NCBI RefSeq assembly: GCF_010501015.1
Contig: NZ_QVML01000001.1
Coordinates: 1-61,759 of the forward strand
From: Bacteroides sp. 214
Lineage (GTDB): Bacteria > Bacteroidota > Bacteroidia > Bacteroidales > Bacteroidaceae
DNA: 61,759 nucleotides
Reading direction: 5' to 3'
The position numbers and the translations under genes were made by a program. Under the pieces are notes generated by a model that was not told the DNA's origin, did no database searches, and saw only the letters and a list, made by a program, of their open reading frames with translations. Below, in pieces: positions 42,839 through 52,309 of the stretch. Position 1 is the first letter of the stretch. Each line of letters starts with the position of its first letter.

Positions 42839-43705
42839 ATGCCAACCCAATCAAAAAAAACAGTAGTTCGCGTTAGAAAGAACACAGCGAAACCCCGTCG
42901 TGTTTCGAAAAAGCGAAAGAAGGCGCAACCAAAGTCCATTCCGGCTTGGCTGAAATACTTTCTGGCCGCGCTTGTTGTTGTTTTTTTAATCGTTGGTTTT
43001 TATTTCTTCTTTATTCGTCCGTACGCCTATCGTTGGAAACCTTGTTATGGCTACAAAGGATACGGTGTTTGTATTCCCTCAGGTTATCCGGTTCATGGAC
43101 TGGACCTTTCGCACTATCAAGGCACTATCAATTGGTTGGAGCTTGTTGCTTTTCAGGATCAGAAGTTTCCATTGAACTTTGTCATAATGAAAGCTACCGA
43201 AGGGGGCGATCATTGTGATACCACCTTTGTACGTAACTTTGAAGCTGCCAAAGATTATGGATTTATCCGTGGTGTTTATCACTTCTTCTCGCCACGCACT
43301 GATGCATTGAAGCAAGCCGAATTCTTTATTGAAACCGTAAAATTGAAAGAAGGTGATCTTCCCCCTGTGCTCGATATAGAGCTTGCGGGCAAGAATAGTG
43401 TAGAAGAGTTGCAGCATAAAGCTAAATTATGGCTCGATCGGGTAGAGCAACATTATGGCGTGAAGCCTATTATCTACGCCTCCTATAAATTTAAGATGAA
43501 ATACCTTAACGATGCAATCTTCGATGCCTACCCTTATTGGATAGCCCATTACTATGTGGACTCAGTGCGTTATAAAGGTAAATGGGATTTTTGGCAGCAC
43601 ACTGATGCCGGTAATTTACCGGGTATTAAGGATAGGGTAGACTTGAACGTATTCAACGGCTCTTGCGAGCAATTAAAACAATTAACCCTCCCTAAGCAAA
43701 AATAA
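42839..43705 (+). CDS. GH25 lysozyme-like muramidase with N-terminal membrane anchor
   Basis: 288 aa. A very basic N-terminus (about 1-36) precedes one membrane helix (about 38-60, YFLAALVVVFLIVGFYFFF), placing the enzyme in the periplasm. The GH25 barrel follows: HGLDLSHYQGTINW, FVIMKATEGGDHCDTTF, and PPVLDIE with the catalytic Asp-x-Glu pair, ending DFWQHTDAGNLPGIKDRVDLNVFNG. It should cleave peptidoglycan between MurNAc and GlcNAc. It begins only 10 bp after the pfp terminator and ends in a 14-bp convergent overlap with prmA. Confidence 0.93.
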   Translation: MPTQSKKTVVRVRKNTAKPRRVSKKRKKAQPKSIPAWLKYFLAALVVVFLIVGFYFFFIRPYAYRWKPCYGYKGYGVCIPSGYPVHGLDLSHYQGTINWLELVAFQDQKFPLNFVIMKATEGGDHCDTTFVRNFEAAKDYGFIRGVYHFFSPRTDALKQAEFFIETVKLKEGDLPPVLDIELAGKNSVEELQHKAKLWLDRVEQHYGVKPIIYASYKFKMKYLNDAIFDAYPYWIAHYYVDSVRYKGKWDFWQHTDAGNLPGIKDRVDLNVFNGSCEQLKQLTLPKQK

Positions 43706-44537
43706 ACTTTACCGCAGCCCAGTTGTTCTTCTCGGTGTGGTGACAGAAGACAAGCCCCAGTTTGTTTGCTTCTTCTTTTAAAACAGGTATATCTTCTACG
43801 TAGAATCCACTCATGTAAAGTTCCGAACCAGGCTTCATGCAGGTTGTATATGTGCTCATGTCATTCAGCAGAATATTGCGATTGATGTTAGCGATAATTA
43901 CGTCGAACGGCATCCTGCCTTTAAGAATAGAGGCGTCGCCCAATTCCACTGTTATGTCACTTAAATGATTGAGTGCGATGTTCTCTTCGGAGTTTCGGAC
44001 ACACCACTCGTCAATATCGATAGCAGTAATAGGCTTAGCACCACGCATACGTGCCAGTATAGCAAGAATAGAAGTGCCACATCCCATGTCGAGTACCGAT
44101 TTGTTTTTTAGCTCTGCAACAAGCAACTCTCCAATAATCAGACTGGTGGTTTCGTGATGCCCTGTACCAAAAGCCATCTGCGGGTTTATCAAAATATCGT
44201 ATTCAGCCTTTTGTACATCTTTGTGGAAGGTGCTGTGTATAACACACTTGTCTGCAATGACAAGTGGTTGGAAATAATTCTTTTCCCATTCTTCGTTCCA
44301 GTCTTTGTCTTCGGAATCTTGACGCGTATAAGTAATCGTTGTGTTTTCGATAGGAAAGTCTGCTAAAACCTCCACAACACTATTTTCATCAAGCAATGTA
44401 GCTTGTATATAGGCGGTTATTCCATCTTCGTTTTCTACAAAACTATCGAAACCCACTTCGCCCAGTAAGCCGGATAACGTGTCATTGACCGTTTCTGTAC
44501 AGGGAGTGGTTTGGAATTTGAATTCTACGTATTTCAT
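43692..44537 (-). CDS. prmA: ribosomal protein L11 methyltransferase
   Basis: 281 aa from ATG 44537 (MKYVEFKFQTTP, the family start). Upstream codons to 44573 do not align and are excluded. SAM-dependent enzyme that methylates L11. N-terminal substrate-recognition domain, then the Rossmann methyltransferase core with PQMAFGTGHHETTSL, VLDMGCGTSILAIL and FDVIIANINRNIL. It stands alone and is convergent with the GH25 gene. Confidence 0.95.
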   Translation of the reverse strand: MKYVEFKFQTTPCTETVNDTLSGLLGEVGFDSFVENEDGITAYIQATLLDENSVVEVLADFPIENTTITYTRQDSEDKDWNEEWEKNYFQPLVIADKCVIHSTFHKDVQKAEYDILINPQMAFGTGHHETTSLIIGELLVAELKNKSVLDMGCGTSILAILARMRGAKPITAIDIDEWCVRNSEENIALNHLSDITVELGDASILKGRMPFDVIIANINRNILLNDMSTYTTCMKPGSELYMSGFYVEDIPVLKEEANKLGLVFCHHTEKNNWAAVKFIFA

Positions 44538-44684
44538 TCTCGCAAAAGTAAACAATATATCTTGAACTCGCAAAAAGGAACTACGAGGCTATGCTCCAAT
44601 CATCCCGCTCTTTCTTTATCGAAGAATAGGGAAATCCCTATTAATAATTGGGGAATTTCTCTATTTAGTGGGAAATACCTTCTT

Positions 44685-44692
44685 TATTTTTG
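44685..44692 (+). promoter_or_regulatory. -7 box for the low-complexity secreted protein
   Basis: TATTTTTG (44685-44692) fits TAnnTTTG, 43 bp upstream of ATG 44736. No convincing -33 element. Confidence 0.55.
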
Positions 44693-44735
44693 TAACGTGA
44701 TAAAGTATAAGTATAAAACTAAAAGTGATAGAGAT

Positions 44736-46163
44736 ATGAAAAAGATTGTTTTAATTACGCTGATAGCACTGGTATTGCCAACGGCATTAATGGCACAGAG
44801 CGTTAATGACGACCTTTACTTCATTCCGAAGAAAGAGAAGCGAGTGCAACAAACTCCTACCAAGGTGGAGGAAAAAAAGGTAGTTGTAAAAACGACTACT
44901 ACCAATGTAACGCAAGCTCCGCAAACTGTTCTAATCAAAGATTACAAAGGGAATACAGAAACATTGGATATGGATGTAGATAAATACAACCGTCGTTTCG
45001 ATTCTAGAGATAACAACTTTGAATTGGAGAACGATACATTGTTTATTACCGAGAAAGATCCAAGCGAACCCAGAGGAGAGTGGGTTAACGGTTTCGACGG
45101 TTCAGAAGATGATTACGAATATGCAGAACGTATCATTCGTTTCCGCAATCCGCGATATGCTGTACACATCAGCAGCCCTTACTATTGGGATATTGTTTAT
45201 GGACTGAATTCATTCGACTGGAATGTATATGTAGACGATTTCTATGTGTATGCATTCCCAACATACTCTAATCGCCTGTGGTGGGATTGGCGATATGGTT
45301 CAGTAGGCTTCGGCTTTGGCTGGAATAGCTGGTATCCAAGATATCATGGCTGGGGTGGTTGGTACGGAGGTTACTATGGTGGCTATTACAGCGGTTGGTA
45401 TGGCGGCTGGGGTGGTGGTTACTGGGATCATCATCATCATTGGGGTGGACATTACTGGGGACCAGGTGGTGGCGGTGGACATTATAGACCAAACAACTAC
45501 ACCAATAGAGTATCTAAAGGTTCTACAACCCAACGCTCAAGCGGTAACTCTGTTTCAAACGGAAGGTCTACCACAAGAACAAGTGGTAATAGAGTTTCGA
45601 CTAGTTCAAATAGCACGCGTCGCTCGGAAAACACCCGTGTTGTAGGTACACGAACACCTTCGTCTCGCGAAAATGTACGCAGCACCGACCGCACCAATAC
45701 CAGTAGCACTGGCAGAGGTTCTTATACTCGTCCAAGCAGTACACAAAATTCGGAAAGATATACTGGCGGTGACAGAAGTAGCGGACGCACTGAAAGAAAC
45801 GTAGGGACTTCATCAAATAGATCGTCTTCATCAAGCTCGCCAACAATGAGGGGCTCGAATAGTAGTACTTCAAGAAGTTCATCATCTGCTACACGTGGTA
45901 GTTCATCGTCTTCTTCCAGAACCTATTCAACAGGTAGCAGTCGCTCAAGTGGCAGTAGCCGCGAAAGTAGCACACGTTCAAGTAGCAGTTATTCTTCCGG
46001 AAGCAGCTCGCGCTCAAGTGGCAGCAGCTACTCATCGGGTAGTAGTAGCCGTTCGTCGGGTGGTAGCTATTCATCGGGTGGTGGTAGCAGCTCGTCGGGA
46101 AGTAGCGGTGGCGGAGGTAGCTCATCTCGCTCATCAGGTGGTGGAGGCTCATCACGCAGATAA
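44736..46163 (+). CDS. secreted protein with Gly/Trp/Tyr-rich and Ser/Arg/Gly-rich low-complexity domains
   Basis: 475 aa from ATG 44736, giving a signal peptide (MKKIVLITLIALVLPTALMAQ). The longer frame starting at 44511 overlaps prmA. The ordered part (about 22-190) is acidic and Tyr-rich (RFRNPRYAVHISSPYYWD). Then comes an aromatic/glycine block (about 190-255: GWGGWYGGYYGG, HHHHWGGHYW), and finally about 210 residues made almost wholly of Ser, Arg, Gly and Thr. Similar Bacteroides proteins are labelled vitellogenin-like or hypothetical. The composition suggests a disordered, perhaps surface-exposed or phase-separating tail; no function known. It is 62 bp upstream of the FadL-like gene. 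Confidence 0.85.
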   Translation: MKKIVLITLIALVLPTALMAQSVNDDLYFIPKKEKRVQQTPTKVEEKKVVVKTTTTNVTQAPQTVLIKDYKGNTETLDMDVDKYNRRFDSRDNNFELENDTLFITEKDPSEPRGEWVNGFDGSEDDYEYAERIIRFRNPRYAVHISSPYYWDIVYGLNSFDWNVYVDDFYVYAFPTYSNRLWWDWRYGSVGFGFGWNSWYPRYHGWGGWYGGYYGGYYSGWYGGWGGGYWDHHHHWGGHYWGPGGGGGHYRPNNYTNRVSKGSTTQRSSGNSVSNGRSTTRTSGNRVSTSSNSTRRSENTRVVGTRTPSSRENVRSTDRTNTSSTGRGSYTRPSSTQNSERYTGGDRSSGRTERNVGTSSNRSSSSSSPTMRGSNSSTSRSSSSATRGSSSSSSRTYSTGSSRSSGSSRESSTRSSSSYSSGSSSRSSGSSYSSGSSSRSSGGSYSSGGGSSSSGSSGGGGSSSRSSGGGGSSRR

Positions 46164-46225
46164 AGCATAGCTTGAACGAATAGAGAGGAATTAACCAACC
46201 ATTTACGAATTAAAAACTACGTTTT

Positions 46226-47731
46226 ATGAAAAAGATAATAACACTGGCAGCTCTTGCCTTAACAATAACAATAGGTACTAATGCGCAAACAGCGTATGAT
46301 GGAGCCAAACTTGCTACAAAGGAACTTAATGGAACTGCCCGTTTTGTAGGAATGGGTGGTGCTATGGGGGCGTTGGGTGGAGATATCTCTACTATGGGTA
46401 CAAATCCGGCAGGGATAGGTATTTATCGTAGCAACGAAATTATGGCTACGCTGAACTTTGGAACTATAACAACAGAAAGCAACTACATGGGTTCCAGGCA
46501 TAGTGTAGATGCCAATCGCTTTAACTTTAGCAACATTGGTGCAGTGCTGAGCCATAAAGTAGGCAATTATACCGATTTACGTTATGTGAACTTTGGTGTC
46601 AATTATACTCGTTCGAAGGCATTTTATAAGAATATGTCGATGTCGGGAATTATGGATGGCGTAAGCCAAACCACGCAAATATTAGACCAAGCCAATGCTG
46701 GTCAAGGAGATTTAGCTGCACTAAACACATTGTATGTTAACGGCTGGCTATCTGCTTTGGGGTGGAACTCGCATTTATTTTACCAAGATGATGATAATAT
46801 ATATTACTCCGAGTTGGAAGAAGCACTAACGCGCGATGCTTATTTTGACTCTCGCGAAAGAGGAGGAATTAATCAGTTTGATTTTAATGTATCATTCAAT
46901 TTTAACGACCGTTTTTATCTGGGTGCTACAATTGGTGCTTATGATGTGAATTATCGCAAATCTTCTATCTATACAGAGGAATATGCTGAAGATTGGTGGT
47001 ACGATTTGAAAAGTTGGAATCAAATAACAGGTACAGGTGTCGATTTCAAATTAGGAGCTATCTGGCGTCCTGTTGAAGAATCTCCGTTTCGTGTAGGATT
47101 GGCTATACATACACCTACTTTTTATAACTTAACGTATGCGACCAGTGCGTTTATGGAAACCGATTTGGAGTATTATTTCGATACGCGCAATGACTTGAAT
47201 GGTGATGATATGCATTATTACTTCAGATTACGCACACCTTGGTTGTTTAATATTAGCTTGGGGCATACAATAAGTAACTACCTCGCTTTGGGAGCCGAGT
47301 ATGAGTATGAAGATTATTCTACTATTAAATTTCATGATGATAATGGACGCTCTATGTGGTGGGAAAACTCAACTCGCGATTATATCTTGAAAGGTGTTCA
47401 TACGTTGCGTCTTGGTGCCGAACTGAAACCAATTCCTGAGTTTGCTATCCGGGCAGGGTACAACTACTCTACGGCTGCTTTCAAAGATGGTGCTTATAAG
47501 ATATTGCCGACCAATTCCATTCAGACCGATACCGATTTTGCTAACTCAAAAGGAGTAAGTACCTATACATTGGGACTTGGTTATCGTGGTAGTGTAGCCT
47601 ATTTTGATGTTGCTTACAAGTACAACACGTATAAAGAAGATTTCTATGCTTTTGACAATACGCATTTGAAATCTACCGATGTAAAGAATAACAAGCATCA
47701 GGTATTTGTAACCTTAGGCATGCGCTTCTAA
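46226..47731 (+). CDS. FadL/TodX (OmpP1)-like outer-membrane protein
   Basis: 501 aa, signal peptide ending TNAQ. The N-terminus of the mature protein (GTARFVGMGGAMGALGGDISTMGTNPAGIGIYRSNE) is the plug/first-strand signature of the OmpP1/FadL family, which transports hydrophobic molecules; Bacteroidetes members are often called hemin receptors. Many amphipathic strands and a terminal aromatic strand (HQVFVTLGMRF). It lies 62 bp downstream of the low-complexity protein in the same orientation, so they may be co-expressed. A strong terminator follows. Confidence 0.88.
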   Translation: MKKIITLAALALTITIGTNAQTAYDGAKLATKELNGTARFVGMGGAMGALGGDISTMGTNPAGIGIYRSNEIMATLNFGTITTESNYMGSRHSVDANRFNFSNIGAVLSHKVGNYTDLRYVNFGVNYTRSKAFYKNMSMSGIMDGVSQTTQILDQANAGQGDLAALNTLYVNGWLSALGWNSHLFYQDDDNIYYSELEEALTRDAYFDSRERGGINQFDFNVSFNFNDRFYLGATIGAYDVNYRKSSIYTEEYAEDWWYDLKSWNQITGTGVDFKLGAIWRPVEESPFRVGLAIHTPTFYNLTYATSAFMETDLEYYFDTRNDLNGDDMHYYFRLRTPWLFNISLGHTISNYLALGAEYEYEDYSTIKFHDDNGRSMWWENSTRDYILKGVHTLRLGAELKPIPEFAIRAGYNYSTAAFKDGAYKILPTNSIQTDTDFANSKGVSTYTLGLGYRGSVAYFDVAYKYNTYKEDFYAFDNTHLKSTDVKNNKHQVFVTLGMRF

Positions 47732-47776
47732 ACCAGAACTGTTTTCAATTTGCAATATATTTTTTGTGTGTAAAAG

Positions 47777-47812
47777 AAATCCCCGAGGCTGTGTAGCTCC
47801 GGGGATTTTGCT
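47777..47812 (+). terminator. terminator after the FadL-like gene
   Basis: AAATCCCC (47777-47784)/GGGGATTT (47801-47808) stem, with inner GCT/AGC pairs and a T run into TTTGCTT. It runs straight into array E. Confidence 0.8.
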
Positions 47813-47908
47813 TATAGTATTCGCTTTGTTTGCTTATGGCATTCGGTTCGTTTGCTTATAGCATCCGAGTCAAATGCTTATGGCATTCGACCCAAATGCT
47901 TATGGCTT
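47810..47908 (+). repeat. 22-bp periodic intergenic array E
   Basis: Four complete 22-base units plus a fragment, beginning at 47810, 47832, 47854, 47876 and 47898, each starting GCTTATGG or GCTTATAG followed by CATTCG-like sequence. The units are direct repeats. The array fills the gap between the convergent FadL-like gene's terminator and the guanine deaminase stop. Confidence 0.9.
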
Positions 47909-47912
47909 GAAA

Positions 47913-48386
47913 TCAGTATTCTGTTTTATCTGTTTTATTAGCCCACGCTTCAAAGGCTTTGATGGCTTCATCGCGCATCATTATTTGCGAGGGTAGTTTA
48001 CGGTCTGCTGGTTTTAATTCCAACTCATCATATATAAAGGAATCGTCGAAGCCGATGTTTTTTGCATCGATTTTGTTGTTGGCATAGTACATACGATCTA
48101 ATCGTGCCCAGTAGATAGCTCCCAAACACATGGGGCAAGGCTCACAGGAGGTGTAAATTTCATACCCGCTAAGGTCGAACGTTCCTAAATGAGCGGCTGC
48201 TGTACGTATGGCACTAACTTCGGCGTGGGCTGTGGGGTCGCACGATGAAGTAACACGATTTACACCAGTGGCGATTATTTCGCCGTCTTTAGCTATTACT
48301 GCTCCAAAAGGACCGCCATCATTGGCTACATTCTCTATGGATAGCTCAATTGCTTTCCTCATTAACTCTTCTTTAGTCATACTCAT
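47913..48386 (-). CDS. guaD: guanine deaminase (cytidine-deaminase fold)
   Basis: A 157-aa zinc hydrolase of the CDA superfamily, B. subtilis GuaD type: HAEVSAIR (zinc His and catalytic Glu, about residues 53-60) and PCPMCLGAIYWA (two zinc Cys). It converts guanine to xanthine. The C-terminal ending is the elongated form seen in GuaD rather than TadA. Start ATG 48386; an in-frame ATG two codons later is equally possible. It follows the oxidoreductase gene by 5 bp on the same strand. Confidence 0.88.
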   Translation of the reverse strand: MSMTKEELMRKAIELSIENVANDGGPFGAVIAKDGEIIATGVNRVTSSCDPTAHAEVSAIRTAAAHLGTFDLSGYEIYTSCEPCPMCLGAIYWARLDRMYYANNKIDAKNIGFDDSFIYDELELKPADRKLPSQIMMRDEAIKAFEAWANKTDKTEY

Positions 48387-48391
48387 CTCTC

Positions 48392-49378
48392 TTATAGTTT
48401 ATCCAGAATTTTGTCCATAACCCAGTTGATGGTGGTAGCGCTTTCTCCGTTGCATTCGCAAATAGATTTGCCCAGCAGATGATCTACCACGGCTTGTATC
48501 AAGGGTTGTTGTACATGTTCGGGGTTTTCGATTGTTATCTCTTCTCTTCCTCGCTCGGTATGCAGGGTAATGGGGTCGTAGGTAAAGACAGAGAAGCTGA
48601 GGCTGCCCTTGTCTCCAATAATTTCTACACGGTCTATCTTAGCCGAATCGTGCGCAACAAAGCACCATGATCCTGAACCTACCAAGCCATTTTCAAACTG
48701 AAAACATGCGCTTAGTGTATCTTCCGCCTTGTATAATCCACCTCTGTTGCTTTTGTAGCCATCTGCGGCCAGAATATATCCAAACATTTCTTGCAACAAA
48801 TCTATCTGGTGCGGTGCCAAATCATAAAAGTAACCACCTCCGGCAATGTCGGGTTGTACGCGCCATGGCAAATTGGTACTGTTATAATCGAGGTCGCGGG
48901 GAGGTTGCGCGAAACGTACTTGTGTATTGATTACGTTGCCAATAGTTCCGTCCTCTACCAGTCCTTTTACCTTTTTGAAATAGGGTAGGTAACGGCGGTA
49001 GTAAGCTACAAAACATGGCATACCTGTTTCTTCAGCAATACGATTGATACGCGTACACTCTTCGTAGGTAACCGCCATGGGCTTTTCAATGTACACAGCT
49101 TTGCCGGCTTTCATCGCCATAATGGCATAGGTAGCATGCGAAGAAGGGGGTGTAGCAATGTAGACAGCGTTTATCTCTTCGTCGTCTACCAGCTCTTGTG
49201 CATCGTCATACCATTTTTTTATATTATGCGCTTGGGCGTATGCTTTTGCTTTCTCACCGTCGCGACTCATTACTGCCACAACTTCGGAATTTTCTATCTT
49301 CTGAAAAGCTGGTCCGCTCTTTTGCTCAGTAACGATACCACAACCAATAAATCCCCATTTTATGATTTTGTTACTCAT
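48392..49378 (-). CDS. Gfo/Idh/MocA family NAD(P)-dependent oxidoreductase
   Basis: A 328-aa cytoplasmic dehydrogenase. N-terminal Rossmann fold with WGFIGCGIVTEQKSGPAFQ and the conserved YIEKPMAV motif (about residues 95-102, catalytic Lys). C-terminal alpha/beta domain with PDIAGGGYFYDLAPHQIDLLQ carrying the Asp/His of the active site. The substrate is probably a sugar, inositol or derivative; it cannot be assigned. The middle gene of a tight minus-strand run (substrate-binding protein, this gene, guaD), with 4-5 bp gaps. Confidence 0.9.
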   Translation of the reverse strand: MSNKIIKWGFIGCGIVTEQKSGPAFQKIENSEVVAVMSRDGEKAKAYAQAHNIKKWYDDAQELVDDEEINAVYIATPPSSHATYAIMAMKAGKAVYIEKPMAVTYEECTRINRIAEETGMPCFVAYYRRYLPYFKKVKGLVEDGTIGNVINTQVRFAQPPRDLDYNSTNLPWRVQPDIAGGGYFYDLAPHQIDLLQEMFGYILAADGYKSNRGGLYKAEDTLSACFQFENGLVGSGSWCFVAHDSAKIDRVEIIGDKGSLSFSVFTYDPITLHTERGREEITIENPEHVQQPLIQAVVDHLLGKSICECNGESATTINWVMDKILDKL

Positions 49379-49382
49379 TATT

Positions 49383-50237
49383 TTAATAGGCTAAAGGGTC
49401 TTTTTTGAAATATTTCCGATACATCTGCCTATACTCTTTACTATTGGTATAAGCTTTGAGCCATACGTTTAACGAATCGAGTAGGGCAGGAGATTCTTTA
49501 TTTACTCCCCACGAATAAAACTGGGTAAAGCTGATTTTTGTATGTATATCCAACTGTGGAAAGGAATCTATCAGTGCTTTGGCAATGACTTCGTCCACCA
49601 CGGCGTAGTCAATATTATTGTGTGCTACCATAGCTATGAGTTGTTCGGGACCATACTTTTCTACCTCTTCAATATGTATCGTGTCGGCTATTTCGTGCTC
49701 AATATTATGAATACGCAAAATAGATGGTGAGCCTTTTTCCACATAGAGCGTTTTGTGTGCCAGGTCTAGCTGGCTCTTTACAAATTTAGTTGTAGTACTA
49801 TCTGCTTGAGGAGAAGGTTTGCGTTGCACCAGAACTTGACGACTTAACGTGATAGGTGTTGTAAGTAGTAATGAATCCTTCCATTGGTTGGTAGTAGGAA
49901 TGCCATCGGCTATTACATCATATACTCCATTAGATAATGCCTTAGTGCGATTGTCGAATCCCATTTCGGGAACTATCTCTAGCTGTAGTCCTTGATTATG
50001 GGCAAAAGCTTTGATGAGTTCGTAGTTGAACCCCGAAATAGTATTGTCTTCGTTGAGAAAGTAGCTAATAGAGTTGTATTCGGTTACCGCTCGCAGTATG
50101 CCCTCCTTGCTGATAGCGGGATAGTCTCTGGGGGTAGATACAACTTTTTCTTTACCCCGCCATAGGGTTGCTATCAATACGGCTACAACACCCATGCAGA
50201 CATATTTGATTACTCTGGGTTTCGTAAGCTTTATCAT
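49383..50237 (-). CDS. membrane-anchored family 3 solute-binding protein
   Basis: 284 aa. One N-terminal hydrophobic segment (about 10-26, YVCMGVVAVLIATLW) not followed by a clear cleavage site, so probably an anchor. A periplasmic binding-protein type 2 fold follows: GILRAVTEYNSISYF, ISGFNYELIKAFAHNQG, VYDVIADGIPTTNQWKDSLLLT. It resembles the sensor half of MltF without a lytic transglycosylase domain. No ABC permease is nearby. It may be a scavenging or sensory amino-acid binder. It lies 3 bp after the putative porin and 4 bp before the oxidoreductase. Confidence 0.85.
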   Translation of the reverse strand: MIKLTKPRVIKYVCMGVVAVLIATLWRGKEKVVSTPRDYPAISKEGILRAVTEYNSISYFLNEDNTISGFNYELIKAFAHNQGLQLEIVPEMGFDNRTKALSNGVYDVIADGIPTTNQWKDSLLLTTPITLSRQVLVQRKPSPQADSTTTKFVKSQLDLAHKTLYVEKGSPSILRIHNIEHEIADTIHIEEVEKYGPEQLIAMVAHNNIDYAVVDEVIAKALIDSFPQLDIHTKISFTQFYSWGVNKESPALLDSLNVWLKAYTNSKEYRQMYRKYFKKDPLAY

Positions 50238-50240
50238 AGG

Positions 50241-52286
50241 TTAATCGTAGAAGTTCCATGAAAGTCCAAACTTGAACATGCTTGGATTAATGGGGTAGTG
50301 GGGAGACAGGAAGTAGTTGCTATTTCCCATACCTTGGTTTACGTGATACATCATGGCAAAAAGACGCGTACGCTTCAGGTGCAGGTTGACGTAGACGTTC
50401 ACGATGGGGTAGTTCCCAATCTTTACCTGTTCGCTTGCATTGGACGATTGAAGGTGATACTGTTGTACTGCCGGAGTATATGCCGGTGCCAGGTATTCGG
50501 TAAAATAACGAACATCTGCTCCCAATTCCACACTAAGCACTTTCTTTGCCAGCTTGGCTGAGATGTATAGATTGGAGTATATCGTTAGGTCGGGTAAAGG
50601 TAATATGACTTCATCGCTCGATTTTTGCCATACTACTTCATTATCCCAGTGTAATATGCCTAATTTGAAGTTTTGGTTCAGCTTCGCCATTACTACCAGT
50701 ATATTGTCTCCCGCCTGTGTGGGTCGTGCTGTCTGGTCAAAGTAGGTATAGTTCTTAATGTTTTCAAAACCTCCGCTTAACTTCGTGCCAAATCGCTTAG
50801 ACGATAGCTCTCCATTTATACGTGTACGAAACTCCTTGTCCATGTCGTTGTCCCACCAGAAGTGATTGGAATGATAATGGCGCATATAAAAAGGAGCTAC
50901 GGTATTGGATATGCTTCCTTTACCGATAAATGTAATGGTGTCTTTTCCTAAACGGAAGTTTAGGTCGAGATCTCCCTCTATACGAAATTGTCCCACTGCC
51001 TCTCCGGCAAGTCCTACTTCTCCACCGGCTTTGTAATGTAGCAATGTACCTTCGCGTTTAGCAAGTTCTCCTCCTACGAATACTTCTTGTTCGGTATATT
51101 TATCGGTCTTCAAAGGGTCTAACGACATCAGTGTGTATCGGTTGTACTTGTGCGAAATGTAAGCTGTTAGTCCGGCTTTTGCATACTTATTAAACCCTTC
51201 GAGTAAGGCTATACCAAATATGTTTTTTACTCCTATGTAAGTTGTGGTATCTCTACTTGCGTTTTGCTGGATAAAGGTATTCTCGTAGGGAATATCTGTT
51301 TCATCTTTGGCTATATATTTATGTCCGGCTGTTTCTATATTAAATGTGTGTATGAAACTGGTTACAGGTACGTACTCTTCGATTGTATCGTTTACAGCAG
51401 GTGTTATTATTTCTCCAATGGAGTCTTTCACAGCTTCTTTAATGTTTTCAACAATATCGCGGTAGAAACCTACATTATATCGGTGTGAGTAACTTCCGTT
51501 GAAGTGGCTGTTACGGTTAAATGTGCTACTCATGTAGACTGGAATGTTCTCTGTTCGAACATTTTTCTGTCCCAGCGCATCGGGGTTGGTAATGTATAGG
51601 TCGTCTGTAATACCACCATTTTCCATCATCTTCATAGAATAGAAATTTACTATTCCGTGTGCTGTATATCTTTCACCCACATAGCTGCCGAAGATATTCG
51701 TTTTCAGCATGGAGTTGGCTTGGTTTTGATAATACCCTCTGCCGTAATTGTAATCGAAGTTAAAGCCAAAAGCAAACCGCTTATTCACATTGACCGAGAA
51801 GTAGGACTTAAACCGCTCTTCTCCATAAAGTCTGTTGAATGTTTTGTAGTAGGTAATGTTGGTATAGGGAATGTTACTGTTGGTAAATAATTGTTCGTGC
51901 GGTTCCGTTATGAAATCGGCAAAGGGAGTCAGGAAGAAAGTATAAGGCATCACCTCTCTTTCAAAGAAGATACGCGACAGTGCGGGTGATCCCAAGTTCC
52001 CAAGGTAATTGTTGTGACCGTTTATCCCTTCGGTTAGATTTGTATTTTGGAACTGATGATGTAGGGTATCTACAGGGGTAGGAATGATGCTACCGAGGTT
52101 TTTGCTTGTTCGCCACATATACAGTTTAGGAGCCAGACTGATGATCTCTACTTGGCTGTTCAAACTGTCTTGCTCATGTTGGAGAGATTCTGCATCCATA
52201 GGGTTTGTTTGCATAGGCATTTGAGCAAATGCTGGTAGTGTGCAAACTAACAAGACAAAAAGATATGCGATTTTGCTTATTTTCAT
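50241..52286 (-). CDS. putative outer-membrane porin
   Basis: 681 aa, signal peptide ending PAFAQ. A large beta-barrel with many Tyr/Phe-rich strands (FGFNFDYNYGRGYYQNQ, RYNVGFYRDI, LRRTRLFAMMYHVNQG-like) and a C-terminal aromatic strand (MFKFGLSWNFYD). This is the pattern of the Bacteroidetes putative-porin family (PF14121 type). No TonB plug. It heads a minus-strand run of four genes to guaD. Its promoter (TATATTTG at 52302-52295) is flanked by an inverted repeat. Confidence 0.85.
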   Translation of the reverse strand: MKISKIAYLFVLLVCTLPAFAQMPMQTNPMDAESLQHEQDSLNSQVEIISLAPKLYMWRTSKNLGSIIPTPVDTLHHQFQNTNLTEGINGHNNYLGNLGSPALSRIFFEREVMPYTFFLTPFADFITEPHEQLFTNSNIPYTNITYYKTFNRLYGEERFKSYFSVNVNKRFAFGFNFDYNYGRGYYQNQANSMLKTNIFGSYVGERYTAHGIVNFYSMKMMENGGITDDLYITNPDALGQKNVRTENIPVYMSSTFNRNSHFNGSYSHRYNVGFYRDIVENIKEAVKDSIGEIITPAVNDTIEEYVPVTSFIHTFNIETAGHKYIAKDETDIPYENTFIQQNASRDTTTYIGVKNIFGIALLEGFNKYAKAGLTAYISHKYNRYTLMSLDPLKTDKYTEQEVFVGGELAKREGTLLHYKAGGEVGLAGEAVGQFRIEGDLDLNFRLGKDTITFIGKGSISNTVAPFYMRHYHSNHFWWDNDMDKEFRTRINGELSSKRFGTKLSGGFENIKNYTYFDQTARPTQAGDNILVVMAKLNQNFKLGILHWDNEVVWQKSSDEVILPLPDLTIYSNLYISAKLAKKVLSVELGADVRYFTEYLAPAYTPAVQQYHLQSSNASEQVKIGNYPIVNVYVNLHLKRTRLFAMMYHVNQGMGNSNYFLSPHYPINPSMFKFGLSWNFYD

Positions 52287-52294
52287 TTCAACCG

Positions 52295-52302
52295 CAAATA
52301 TA
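52295..52302 (-). promoter_or_regulatory. -7 box of the putative porin
   Basis: TATATTTG on the minus strand, 9 bp upstream of ATG 52286, implying a leader of only a few bases or none. Confidence 0.55.
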
Positions 52303-52309
52303 ACAACAA

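Noticed and set aside
44511..44735. N-terminal extension of the low-complexity secreted protein
   Set aside because: It runs antisense through the prmA start, and the signal peptide begins at 44736.
45889..46170. Overlapping ORFs on both strands at the Ser/Arg-rich tail
   Set aside because: They are frame shadows caused by the repetitive codon use of the 44736-46163 gene.
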